Positions 5,476 to 11,255 of a DNA stretch of 14,788 bases are shown piece after piece. Position numbers and translations under genes: made by a program. Location of the stretch: positions 1-14,788 of the forward strand of contig MHUC01000022.1 in assembly GCA_001823315.1 (NCBI GenBank). Direction: 5' to 3'. The stretch is from Candidatus Wildermuthbacteria bacterium RIFCSPHIGHO2_12_FULL_40_12 (GTDB lineage Bacteria; Patescibacteriota; Minisyncoccia; Minisyncoccales; 2-12-FULL-40-12). Each line of letters starts with the position of its first letter. Position 1 is the first letter of the stretch. Below the pieces are notes generated by a model. It ran no database searches and was not told the DNA's origin. It worked only from the letters and a program-made list of their open reading frames with translations.

Positions 5476-5598
5476 TTACTTATGCTTTCTTTTTTTTGCT
5501 CTGGCTTCAAGCATAAGTCGCTTTATTGCCAAGCGTTTTTTGGTTTTATGTGAATGCGATTTTTTGCGTCTACCTAATGCCGTGCTTCTTTTTGCCAT
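5476..5598 (-). CDS. Very basic 40-aa protein, probably ribosome- or RNA-associated
   Basis: An uninterrupted 40-aa frame begins MAKRSTALGRRKKSHSHKTK and ends AKKRKHK. About half of the residues are Lys, Arg or His and only one is acidic, typical of small ribosomal or nucleic-acid-binding proteins; I cannot match it to bL32, bL34, bL36 or bS21. It is a complete transcription unit: a near-consensus promoter (5690-5717), a leader of roughly 85 bases and a terminator (5427-5457). There is no SD just before the ATG. A short open frame in the leader (DFSELVEYLDEKFIGVKLEY, ending about 5610) has no usual start codon. The gene is real with fair confidence; its function is not known. Confidence 0.65.
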   Translation of the reverse strand: MAKRSTALGRRKKSHSHKTKKRLAIKRLMLEARAKKRKHK

Positions 5599-5689
5599 AT
5601 ATGAGAATGTTAATATTCTAATTTTACTCCAATAAACTTTTCGTCTAGATATTCGACTAATTCCGAAAAATCTTTATCTATATGATTGA

Positions 5690-5717
5690 ATTATAGCTCC
5701 AGTGATCTCAATGTCAA
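5690..5717 (-). promoter_or_regulatory. Near-consensus promoter of the 40-aa basic gene
   Basis: On the minus strand a perfect TTGACA (5717-5712) is followed after 16 bases by a perfect TATAAT (5695-5690). It is the best -35/-10 pair in the window and implies strong, constitutive expression, as expected for a ribosomal or other abundant product. Confidence 0.75.
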
Positions 5718-5800
5718 ATTATTACCTTACGATTTTATTTTTCAAAATATTTTTTTCTTTTTAATCTTGATAGTGAATCTCCTTTATGCAAACGGAAATA

Positions 5801-5834
5801 AAAAAAGAGGGAGACGAAACGAGGTTCGTCTCCC
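5801..5834 (-). terminator. Strong intrinsic terminator
   Basis: Minus strand: GGGAGACGAA (5834-5825) pairs perfectly with TTCGTCTCCC (5818-5809) over a 6-base loop, followed by TC and seven Ts. This 10-bp stem is one of the strongest terminators here and ends the structured transcript that begins near 6000. Confidence 0.85.
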
Positions 5835-6000
5835 TTGCGTTTTGCGTCCTTAAAGACGCTTTTGTTGAGCACGTTCTCGGGCGCGTTTAGCTGCACCCGG
5901 AACTGCCCTGGCCACGGCGACACGCGATTGTCTTAATCAAAGAACTCGTTCGGACAATCATAATGGTGGTTCCTCCTTTCTCTGAAGTTAGCCACGGCGT
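5809..6000 (-). ncRNA. GC-richer structured transcript, unassigned
   Basis: Between a weak promoter (6007-6036) and a strong terminator (5801-5834) lies about 190 bases that are clearly GC-richer than the surroundings. Predicted minus-strand helices: GATTGTC/GACAATC around 5959-5926, GGGTGC (5900-5895) with GCGCCC (over an 8-base loop), and GCGTC/GACGC around 5860-5845. A duplicated GCCGTGGC motif occurs near 5998 and near 5919. It contains AAAGGAGG and a 24-codon frame, so it may be a small mRNA, a leader or a regulatory RNA. It does not show SRP, tmRNA or RNase P signatures that I can recognise. Confidence 0.4.
5887..5961 (-). CDS. Possible 24-aa peptide with very strong SD
   Basis: ATG at 5961 is preceded by AAAGGAGG (GGAGG at 5976-5972, 10 bases upstream), the strongest ribosome site in the window. 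The frame encodes a 24-aa basic, cysteine-containing peptide starting MIVRTSSLIKT and stops at TAA 5887-5889. In the +1 frame a second short open stretch ends with AVARAVPGAAKRARERAQQ, which looks more protein-like. A +1 shift would join the two, so this could be a broken or frameshifted small gene. The peptide resembles no family I know. Confidence 0.35.
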   Translation of the reverse strand: MIVRTSSLIKTIACRRGQGSSGCS

Positions 6001-6006
6001 GCACGC

Positions 6007-6036
6007 TATATAATTCGGTCCAAATATCTAAAACAA
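6007..6036 (-). promoter_or_regulatory. Weak promoter with a palindrome at the start point
   Basis: Minus strand TTGTTT (6036-6031) and a TATATA/TTATAT -10 region (6013-6007) are spaced 17-18 bases. The 10-bp perfect palindrome GCGTGCACGC (5997-6006) sits at the expected start of transcription and could be an operator. Confidence 0.4.
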
Positions 6037-6058
6037 TAATAGCTTTTTTAATAAAATA

Positions 6059-6080
6059 TGTGAATAGTTAATTATCCACA
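6059..6080. promoter_or_regulatory. DnaA-box pair in inverted arrangement
   Basis: TTATCCACA (6072-6080) is an exact consensus DnaA box; TGTGAATAG (6059-6067) reads as CTATTCACA on the other strand, one base from the TTATNCACA consensus. The two boxes face each other across TTAA in an AT-rich stretch (about 6030-6140). A full origin would need more boxes and usually dnaA nearby, neither of which is seen. Confidence 0.45.
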
Positions 6081-6140
6081 ATTAAATGTTGTTTAATTAG
6101 ATCTGACGATTTTCGAATTTTATTTTACTTTACAAAATAA

Positions 6141-6175
6141 AAAGCCCCGTTGAACAAAGTAGAAACGGGGGCTTT
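6141..6175 (-). terminator. Strong terminator after rarA (bidirectional form)
   Basis: On the + strand AAAGCCCCGTT (6141-6151) faces AACGGGGGCTTT (6164-6175), an 11-bp stem with one bulged base. On the minus strand it ends CTTTTTATTTTG, so it terminates transcription leaving rarA, 104 bases past that stop. The interval between rarA and the terminator holds no convincing gene. Confidence 0.8.
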
Positions 6176-6278
6176 AGGATTGCAAGAACTACAACTATCA
6201 GGAAAGATGCTGCTTTTTTGACGAACTGTGTCCTATGTATAGTACTTATTGATTAGCTTGCCAATAGCTAACGGATTC

Positions 6279-7442
6279 CTATGATTTGAGGTATTTCTTT
6301 CCCTTCAGCTGATCGGGTAGATAATCTTCTTTTGAATATTTTTCATGGTTCGGTTTTCTCACCACGACCTTTGGGTCGTATCCTTTGCCGTAATTCAAAT
6401 CTTTCATAAGTTTCGTCGGCGCGTTGCGCAGTTTTAGAGGAATTGGCAGATTGCCATATTGTTTTACATCTTGCGTCGCGGCTATATAGGCATTATATGA
6501 GCTTCTGTCTTTTTTGCATTGGCAAAGATAGGTTGCACCATGGGCTAAATTGATACCGCATTCTGGTAATCCTATAATCTCTACGGCGCGAAACACATCA
6601 TTCGCAATGACCAAGGCCGTAGGTTGAGCCAATCCTATGTCTTCTGAAGCAAAAATTACCATGCGCCTCGCGATAAACTTTGGATCTTCTCCGGAGTCAA
6701 TCATCCTGGCCAAATAATATAAGGCAGCATCTGCCTGGCTAGCCCTCATACTTTTAATAAAGGCCGAAATTGTGTTGTAATGCTCCTCCCCTACTTTATC
6801 GTATCTTAAAAATTTTGACTGTAGGGCATTTTTTAGATTTTCCAAATTAATTTCCTTGTAAAGCTCGTTAGTGTTTTCCAGCATAGTGATTGCCTGTCTT
6901 GCGTCGCCATTAGCCATATTTACCAGCCAATCAGTAGATTCTTTGTCTAATTTTAACTTCGTTCGTTTGACAATGGTTTTCATTTCTTTATCTGTAAGTT
7001 CGTTTAAAACAAAAACCCTGCAGCGCGAGAGCAGGGGCGGTATTACTTCAAAACTTGGATTTTCCGTAGTAGCTCCAATCAAAGTTAAATCCCCTCTTTC
7101 CACATAAGGCAATAGAAAATCCTGCTGGGCTTTGTTAAAGCGGTGAATTTCATCTAAGAATAGGACTTTGGGATAGTCCTTCGTGTCTTCATCTATGATT
7201 TTTCTGATGTCGGCCTTACCAGCAGAAACCGCCGATAGTTCGTAAAGTTTTGCGTCCAAGCTTTTGGCATAGATCTTTGCCAGTGTTGTTTTTCCAGACC
7301 CCGGAGGACCCCAAAGTATAAATGAAAATAAGTGCTTTTGTTTGATAGCGGTATTTATAGGTTTTCCCTCGCCAACTAAATGCTCTTGACCAACAAATTC
7401 TTTTAATGTTTTCGGCCTGATTTTTGAAGCTAATGGTTCCAT
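6279..7442 (-). CDS. rarA: RarA/MgsA replication-associated AAA+ ATPase (387 aa)
   Basis: This clamp-loader-like ATPase acts at stalled replication forks. Walker A GPPGSGKT lies at 45-52, Walker B VLFLDE with HRF at about 93-102, sensor 1 GATTEN at 123-128, and the arginine-finger region LLSRCRVF near 138-144. The C-terminal MgsA tetramerisation region (SAFIKSMRASQADAALYYLARMI, FASEDIGLA, YLPDQLKGKKYL) is complete, so the length is normal. The start is ATG 7442, matching the typical MEPLASKIRP opening. The gene begins 4 bases after a 56-aa membrane-peptide gene, with no SD of its own, so it is probably translated from a shared mRNA initiated at the promoter at 7667-7695. A strong terminator (6141-6175) closes the unit. 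Confidence 0.95.
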   Translation of the reverse strand: MEPLASKIRPKTLKEFVGQEHLVGEGKPINTAIKQKHLFSFILWGPPGSGKTTLAKIYAKSLDAKLYELSAVSAGKADIRKIIDEDTKDYPKVLFLDEIHRFNKAQQDFLLPYVERGDLTLIGATTENPSFEVIPPLLSRCRVFVLNELTDKEMKTIVKRTKLKLDKESTDWLVNMANGDARQAITMLENTNELYKEINLENLKNALQSKFLRYDKVGEEHYNTISAFIKSMRASQADAALYYLARMIDSGEDPKFIARRMVIFASEDIGLAQPTALVIANDVFRAVEIIGLPECGINLAHGATYLCQCKKDRSSYNAYIAATQDVKQYGNLPIPLKLRNAPTKLMKDLNYGKGYDPKVVVRKPNHEKYSKEDYLPDQLKGKKYLKS

Positions 7443-7446
7443 TAGT

Positions 7447-7617
7447 TCACACTATCAAAAAATCACTAACAAAAGAACAGGGTCCAGATCGATCAGCACT
7501 CCGTAAACCATGCCCATTACAAAACGGAAGGATTGCGTTTTTTGCTTCCTTCCTCGAAACGGCAACTATCATGACGATAGCTACCAGCAAGACCATAATC
7601 CATTGTATCTGGATCAT
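7447..7617 (-). CDS. Small single-span membrane protein (56 aa) upstream of rarA
   Basis: The frame opens with ATG 7617 behind AAAGGAGC (GGAG 6 bases upstream), a clear SD. The protein starts MIQIQWIMVLLVAIVMIVAV, one hydrophobic helix at about residues 6-20, followed by SRKEAK, so an N-out/C-in span is likely. The remainder (about 27-56) is cysteine- and serine-rich and unremarkable. It has its own promoter (7667-7695) and ends 4 bases before rarA. An inverted repeat GGAAGGA/TCCTTCC followed by GTTTTG lies inside the second half and could attenuate transcription into rarA; if so, only the helical half may matter. No family recognised. Confidence 0.55.
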   Translation of the reverse strand: MIQIQWIMVLLVAIVMIVAVSRKEAKNAILPFCNGHGLRSADRSGPCSFVSDFLIV

Positions 7618-7666
7618 TTTCCGCTCCTTTCCGTGAGATGTAATTTTAAAAGATAACTAGCTAATA

Positions 7667-7695
7667 TATATATGATATTATTTTATATTTGTCAA
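7667..7695 (-). promoter_or_regulatory. Promoter of the small membrane protein-rarA unit
   Basis: Minus strand TTGACA (7695-7690), 17 bases, then TATATA (7672-7667). It starts only 7 bases beyond the metK terminator stem, so metK and rarA are separate units packed end to end. Confidence 0.65.
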
Positions 7696-7702
7696 CAAAG
7701 AC

Positions 7703-7728
7703 AAAGGAAGCGATAAATTGCTTCCCTT
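7703..7728 (-). terminator. metK terminator
   Basis: Minus strand AAGGGAAGC (7728-7720) pairs with GCTTCCTTT (7711-7703), 9 bp with one G-T wobble and an 8-base loop, then a T-rich GTCTTTGTTG tail. It lies about 33 bases after the metK stop. Confidence 0.7.
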
Positions 7729-7760
7729 GCTTGTTTTAGAATGGTTTTTGGTTCTAGGCT

Positions 7761-8708
7761 TTATCCCCATGGAAAATTTCTTCCAAAGTGCCCCCAAGTA
7801 GCCGTGTCTTTGTAGATAGGTTTTCTAAGGCCTAGCGAAGATATTATACTTTCTGGGGTTAGGTTGTATCCTTCGATTTCTTCTTCTTTTCCATCAATAA
7901 CCACGCTTTTCATTACCGGTTCTTTTTTGCCTATAGCATAAGCTAATTTCACTAAGACCTTTTTCGCACTCAAACGTTTCAAATAATCAACAGCAATTTT
8001 TCTAGTCATATAGGCTCCGCTTCTATCAACTTTCGTGCAGTCTTTTCCACTAAAAGAACCTCCTCCTGCCGGTACATTCGGTCCGTAGCTATCGATGATA
8101 ATTTTTCTGCCGGTTAATCCAGAGTCAGCTTCGAATCCGCCAATTTTCCAATCTCCTGCCGGATTAATAATATATTCTTCAGATTGGATAACCGATCGAA
8201 CAATGCTTTCAAGATCTGCATGAGAAACATTTTGGAAACTCGCAACAATCTTAGTAGGTTTTCCGTCTTTTATTGTCACCTGGGTCTTTCCGTCATATGG
8301 GTATTTGGTGTAAATCTTTTCACACAGATCTCTCGCCAGTTCATATTCTAAGGGCATAAAATTTTCTGTTTCATTGCAAGCGTAGCCAACCATAATGCCT
8401 TGATCCCCTGCCCCGCCAATATCAACCCCTCTGGCAATTTCATTGCTTTGTTCTACAACATTGATAATCACCTTAAAATTTTCGCCAACAATATCTTTTA
8501 CAACTTTTTCTATATCAACTTTGCCATTGCTTTTTATCTCGCCCACAACGCATACCAATCCGTGACCTCCAAGTATTTCTATTGCCGTACGACTATATTG
8601 ATCTTCTGTGAGATATGCATCCAAAATAGTATCTGCGATATAATCGCAGATTTTATCCGGATGTTTTGGTGAAACAAATTCTGCAGTTTTGATTTTCATA
8701 TTTTTCAT
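7761..8708 (-). CDS. metK: S-adenosylmethionine synthetase (315 aa, short form)
   Basis: MetK makes SAM from methionine and ATP. Motifs: SPKHPDKICDYIAD (14-26, catalytic His in HPDK), GGAGDQGIMVGYACNET (98-114; the GAGDQG loop), GLTGRKIIIDSYG (197-209), GGGSFSGKDCTKVDRSGAY (215-233; glycine-rich and Lys/Asp metal-phosphate residues) and the C-terminal WGHFGR. At 315 aa it is clearly shorter than the roughly 385-400 aa of model-organism MetK, the missing part being internal loops rather than motifs. Two starts are possible: ATG 8708 and ATG 8699; the second (MKIKTAEF) fits the family better. Neither has an SD; the upstream bases are the T-run of the riboswitch terminator. Expression is controlled by the SAM-I riboswitch at 8753-8867. 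Confidence 0.95.
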   Translation of the reverse strand: MKNMKIKTAEFVSPKHPDKICDYIADTILDAYLTEDQYSRTAIEILGGHGLVCVVGEIKSNGKVDIEKVVKDIVGENFKVIINVVEQSNEIARGVDIGGAGDQGIMVGYACNETENFMPLEYELARDLCEKIYTKYPYDGKTQVTIKDGKPTKIVASFQNVSHADLESIVRSVIQSEEYIINPAGDWKIGGFEADSGLTGRKIIIDSYGPNVPAGGGSFSGKDCTKVDRSGAYMTRKIAVDYLKRLSAKKVLVKLAYAIGKKEPVMKSVVIDGKEEEIEGYNLTPESIISSLGLRKPIYKDTATWGHFGRNFPWG

Positions 8709-8710
8709 TT

Positions 8711-8735
8711 AAAAACTCTTTCTTAAGGAAAGAGT
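8711..8735 (-). terminator. Riboswitch-controlled terminator in the metK leader
   Basis: Minus strand ACTCTTTC (8735-8728) pairs perfectly with GAAAGAGT (8722-8715) over CTTAA and runs into four further Ts, ending 3-6 bases before the first metK ATG. The upstream GGAAAGA (8763-8757), part of the aptamer's 3' end, is fully complementary to TCTTTCC (8733-8727) and is the anti-terminator partner. Because it abuts the start codon, the hairpin could also hinder ribosome binding. Confidence 0.8.
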
Positions 8736-8752
8736 CAAATAAAAAATCGACC

Positions 8753-8867
8753 TTTATCTTTCCTTCGATCTACGATCGGGACTGGATTTGACACCTTCTT
8801 CAAAGAGTCGCTCTGAAGGGTTGTCGGACGGTCATCGAGCCAGCTCTCTACCGCCACTCTTGATAAA
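8753..8867 (-). promoter_or_regulatory. SAM-I (S-box) riboswitch controlling metK
   Basis: The minus strand shows the S-box architecture. P1 is TTTATC (8867-8862) with GATAAA (8758-8753), followed by the conserved AAGAGTGGCGG. P2 is GGCGGT (8855-8850) with ACCGTC (8832-8827), including a kink-turn-like GATGA. P3 is CTTCAGAG with its partner CTTTGAAG-side arm, ending AAGGTGTCAAATCC. P4 is CGATC-GTA-GATCG, then GGAAAGATAAA. The P2 loop CTGG (8843-8840) is perfectly complementary to CCAG (8785-8782), the S-box pseudoknot. SAM binding would stabilise P1 and free the terminator, switching metK off when SAM is plentiful. The assignment is from consensus features, not a covariance search. Confidence 0.92.
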
Positions 8868-8890
8868 TATACTATTCAATTTTCAAATAC

Positions 8891-8918
8891 ATTTTATCAA
8901 TACCAATAACGATGTCAA
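8891..8918 (-). promoter_or_regulatory. Promoter of the riboswitch-metK unit
   Basis: Minus strand TTGACA (8918-8913), 16 bases, TAAAAT (8896-8891). Transcription would start near 8884, about 17 bases before P1 of the riboswitch. It begins just past the Nudix stop codon. Confidence 0.7.
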
Positions 8919-8923
8919 ACGCA

Positions 8924-9343
8924 TTATTTCAAATACTCTTTAAATGCCGCGAATTCTTCTCGATTAGGATAATTTCTTTTATTAAATCTGAATTTTTTAG
9001 GGTTTAACCATTGATAAGTATTATGCTCGTTTGATAATTTTATCCCTCCTGAAATGTATTCTCCCTCGTAAACTGTAATAAGATTATATAAGTTTTTAGC
9101 GTTGCATTTTCTACGGTACTGAAATGCAATTTTCCCTATTTTATATTTAATGTCGGACCCTAATTCTTCTCGGATTTCACGGGCAAGGATCTTCTTGATT
9201 GGGACACGGCCTTCGTTTTTATCGGCTCTACCACCGGGCCAATCCCAAGTATCCTTGTTGGATAATTTTAAAAATAAGACATTATTGCCTTTTCTCAAAA
9301 AGATTTTAAACGCTACTTGATAGATAGCATAATTTTTCTTCAT
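8924..9343 (-). CDS. Nudix hydrolase (139 aa)
   Basis: Nudix enzymes cleave nucleoside diphosphates linked to another group (for example damaged dNTPs, dinucleoside polyphosphates, NDP-sugars). WDWPGGRADKNEG, then AREIREELG, forms the Nudix box: G38-x5-E44, then R55-E56 and E59-E60 with G62. The gap between E44 and R55 is 10 residues instead of the usual 7, an enlarged loop in the box. ATG 9343 (MKKNYAIYQVAF) is preferred to the TTG at 9367, which would add 8 poorly conserved residues without an SD. It is the last gene of the 13113-to-8924 run, 44 bases after the HAD gene counted from this ATG. The substrate cannot be predicted. Confidence 0.85.
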   Translation of the reverse strand: MKKNYAIYQVAFKIFLRKGNNVLFLKLSNKDTWDWPGGRADKNEGRVPIKKILAREIREELGSDIKYKIGKIAFQYRRKCNAKNLYNLITVYEGEYISGGIKLSNEHNTYQWLNPKKFRFNKRNYPNREEFAAFKEYLK

Positions 9344-9387
9344 ATATTTAATTTTTACAGATTGCAATACGTAAACAATGGAGAACT

Positions 9388-10008
9388 TTATAATAATTTC
9401 AATCTTATTAAATCCTTTCTTAGCTTTTCAGAGTTTTCAAAAAGAATAGATTTAATTCCTAATTTTTTTGCTGTTCTGATATTTTCTGTCCTGTCATCTA
9501 TAAAAACACATTCTTTCGCTGAGAGCTTTAATCTTTTTAAAGTAATTTTGTAAATTTTCGGCTCTGGCTTTCGATAACCAACCTCACAAGATAGAACGAT
9601 GACTTTAAAACCCAAATGGCGCAATCTTTTAAATCTGCCTATCTTTCTATTAGCTTTAACGTGAGGAGATGTTGTATTTGAAAGAATGGCAAGGCGATAT
9701 CCCCTTTTCTTTAATTCTGATGCTATTTGCCATGATTCCTTAACGTCTTTTCGTTTCGCGATGTAGTCATTAAACCATATATTTTTCTTAAACTCTTTTG
9801 GTAATCTCTTTTTCGTTTTAGATTCTAATTTCTCCCAAAATTCTTTTTCTGTAATGTTTCCGATACTCCATTGGTCTCTAATTGGTTGGATAATAGAAAC
9901 GGCCATATTAATGGGTACTCCTATTTTTCTTGCAATTTGAGCGTGTACAGATTTCCAATTTCCTCCTACCAGCACCTTACCAAGATCAAAAATTACAGCT
10001 TTTATCAT
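9388..10008 (-). CDS. HAD-superfamily hydrolase (206 aa)
   Basis: A haloacid-dehalogenase-type phosphatase. Motif I FDLGKVL (nucleophile D8; the usual second Asp is Gly10, as in the YihX-like group), an alpha-helical cap at about 17-90, motif II LSNTTS (S110), motif III K147 in YRKPEPKIY, motif IV FIDDRTEN (D171, D172). With glycine at the second motif I position the general acid of classical phosphatases is missing, so activity or substrate range may differ. The gene starts 7 bases after the DUF4015-type gene, without an SD, and is probably co-transcribed. A sugar- or prenyl-phosphate phosphatase would fit the neighbourhood but is not shown by the sequence. Confidence 0.85.
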   Translation of the reverse strand: MIKAVIFDLGKVLVGGNWKSVHAQIARKIGVPINMAVSIIQPIRDQWSIGNITEKEFWEKLESKTKKRLPKEFKKNIWFNDYIAKRKDVKESWQIASELKKRGYRLAILSNTTSPHVKANRKIGRFKRLRHLGFKVIVLSCEVGYRKPEPKIYKITLKRLKLSAKECVFIDDRTENIRTAKKLGIKSILFENSEKLRKDLIRLKLL

Positions 10009-10015
10009 ATCGTTA

Positions 10016-11248
10016 TTAATTGTCTGGTTTGAGCGCGGTTTCGGTATAATAATTTGACGGACTCCATAACATAAAGCCGTTAAAATTCTCGCCCGAGGCG
10101 TCGTAAACCGCTTGAATCTCGCTTCTTACCATCTCGGCGTCATATGTAGCGCCTAAATCAAAATCTTGTAGCCATGGCCTTATTTGGACGTTGCTTTCGT
10201 TTGATTCCTTGAAGACGGATAATCTTTGAGATGCCCGCTTCATTGAATAATTGACTACCTCGTATGGATGTTCGGCTGGATTTTCAAAGCCCAAAAATCC
10301 TGTGGCATAATGCGACGGATAAATCATTGGAGATATATAATCAAAATACGGAAAAGCGTCCTCAATCACCTGTCCCACTCCCAAGTCGTCTAAGCTGGAA
10401 CTTGATAAGCCGAATAAATCAACCGATAATTTGGCGTCAGGTAGTTGGTTTCTTAGGTATTTAAAGAAATCCTTAATAACCAAGTGCTTTGGCGTTTTTC
10501 CGTCCCAAATCGGAAAAACCATATCTTTTAGGTCGCCATCTGAAGGAAATCTGACGTAGTCAAAGTTTATTTCGTCAAAGCCGCGCGAAATCGCGTCTTT
10601 GGCAATGGCAATATTGTAATCCCAGTTTTCCTGTGAGGCAGGATCAATCCATTCCAAACCCAATCGGTCAAGCCATAATGCAAGCGACGAAAAAGAAGAT
10701 ACCAACGAAGACAGAAAATGAACAGGACTAAGAGACATTTCGGCGCGGCTTTGAACCGCTAAATTCGGTCTTGCTTTTGCCAAAACAGGATCCTGAAAAA
10801 CTGCGATTCTGCCGATAACATAGATATTTTCGTCGTGCAGTTTTTGAATAAATGCCTCAATATTTTTAATTCTTATGCTTTCCGCTCCGTAATGTTCGGC
10901 TTCCGACACCGCGGTATCATACCCTATAATTCCGGACCAATCTTTAATGTCAAGAACAACGCTGTTAATCTCCGTATTCTTGGCAAGATTGATTAAATAA
11001 TCAATATAATCCTTTCTGCTGGCAGACCAGCTCGTAACATACACGGCTTTCACGACAGGATGCGCCTCAAAGTAATTCTGGTTATCGGTATTTGTCATAG
11101 CGTTTACTGAAATAGCTGTGATCGCCGGTTCTTGAACGGTTTGAATTGTTTGTATTGTTTGAGTTGTCGGTTCTCTCAAGACAAAAAAGACCCCGAGGAA
11201 AAGGGTTAAAACGATTAAGCCAAATATTGTTTTGTTTGAAAGTATCAT
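10016..11248 (-). CDS. Membrane-anchored putative glycoside hydrolase (DUF4015-type, 410 aa)
   Basis: An N-terminal hydrophobic anchor (about 7-24, FGLIVLTLFLGVFFVL) exports the protein, followed by a Thr/Gln-rich linker (TIQTIQTVQ, 31-39) and a TIM-barrel-like domain. Family signatures: AVYVTSWSA (69-76), VVLDIKDWSGIIGYD (97-111), INFDYVRFPSDG (227-238, likely catalytic acid D230), SPMIYPSHY (306-314), RPWLQDFDLG (357-366) and GFMLWSPSNYY (391-401). Residues about 171-190 (SLSPVHFLSSLVSSFSSLAL) look like an extra Ser/Leu-rich insertion between RAEM and WLDRLGLEW. The start ATG 11248 is supported by GGAGG in the last codons of uppS. The likely place is the outer face of the membrane, acting on cell-surface polysaccharide; activity for this family is predicted, not known to me. 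Confidence 0.88.
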   Translation of the reverse strand: MILSNKTIFGLIVLTLFLGVFFVLREPTTQTIQTIQTVQEPAITAISVNAMTNTDNQNYFEAHPVVKAVYVTSWSASRKDYIDYLINLAKNTEINSVVLDIKDWSGIIGYDTAVSEAEHYGAESIRIKNIEAFIQKLHDENIYVIGRIAVFQDPVLAKARPNLAVQSRAEMSLSPVHFLSSLVSSFSSLALWLDRLGLEWIDPASQENWDYNIAIAKDAISRGFDEINFDYVRFPSDGDLKDMVFPIWDGKTPKHLVIKDFFKYLRNQLPDAKLSVDLFGLSSSSLDDLGVGQVIEDAFPYFDYISPMIYPSHYATGFLGFENPAEHPYEVVNYSMKRASQRLSVFKESNESNVQIRPWLQDFDLGATYDAEMVRSEIQAVYDASGENFNGFMLWSPSNYYTETALKPDN

Positions 11249-11255
11249 CTTGAGA

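Noticed and set aside
5735..5923. 62-codon frame on the minus strand
   Set aside because: It reads through the strong terminator at 5801-5834, starts at GTG without an SD and has no family features.
6030..6140. Replication origin
   Set aside because: Only two DnaA boxes, no dnaA/dnaN nearby and a conflict with the terminus-like signals at 1.7-3.5 kb.
6140..6268. Minus-strand frame with hydrophobic ASFLIVVVLAILK
   Set aside because: No start codon or SD, and it runs through the strong terminator at 6141-6175.
9344..9367. TTG start adding 8 residues to the Nudix protein
   Set aside because: No SD, and the ATG at 9343 gives the usual N-terminus.
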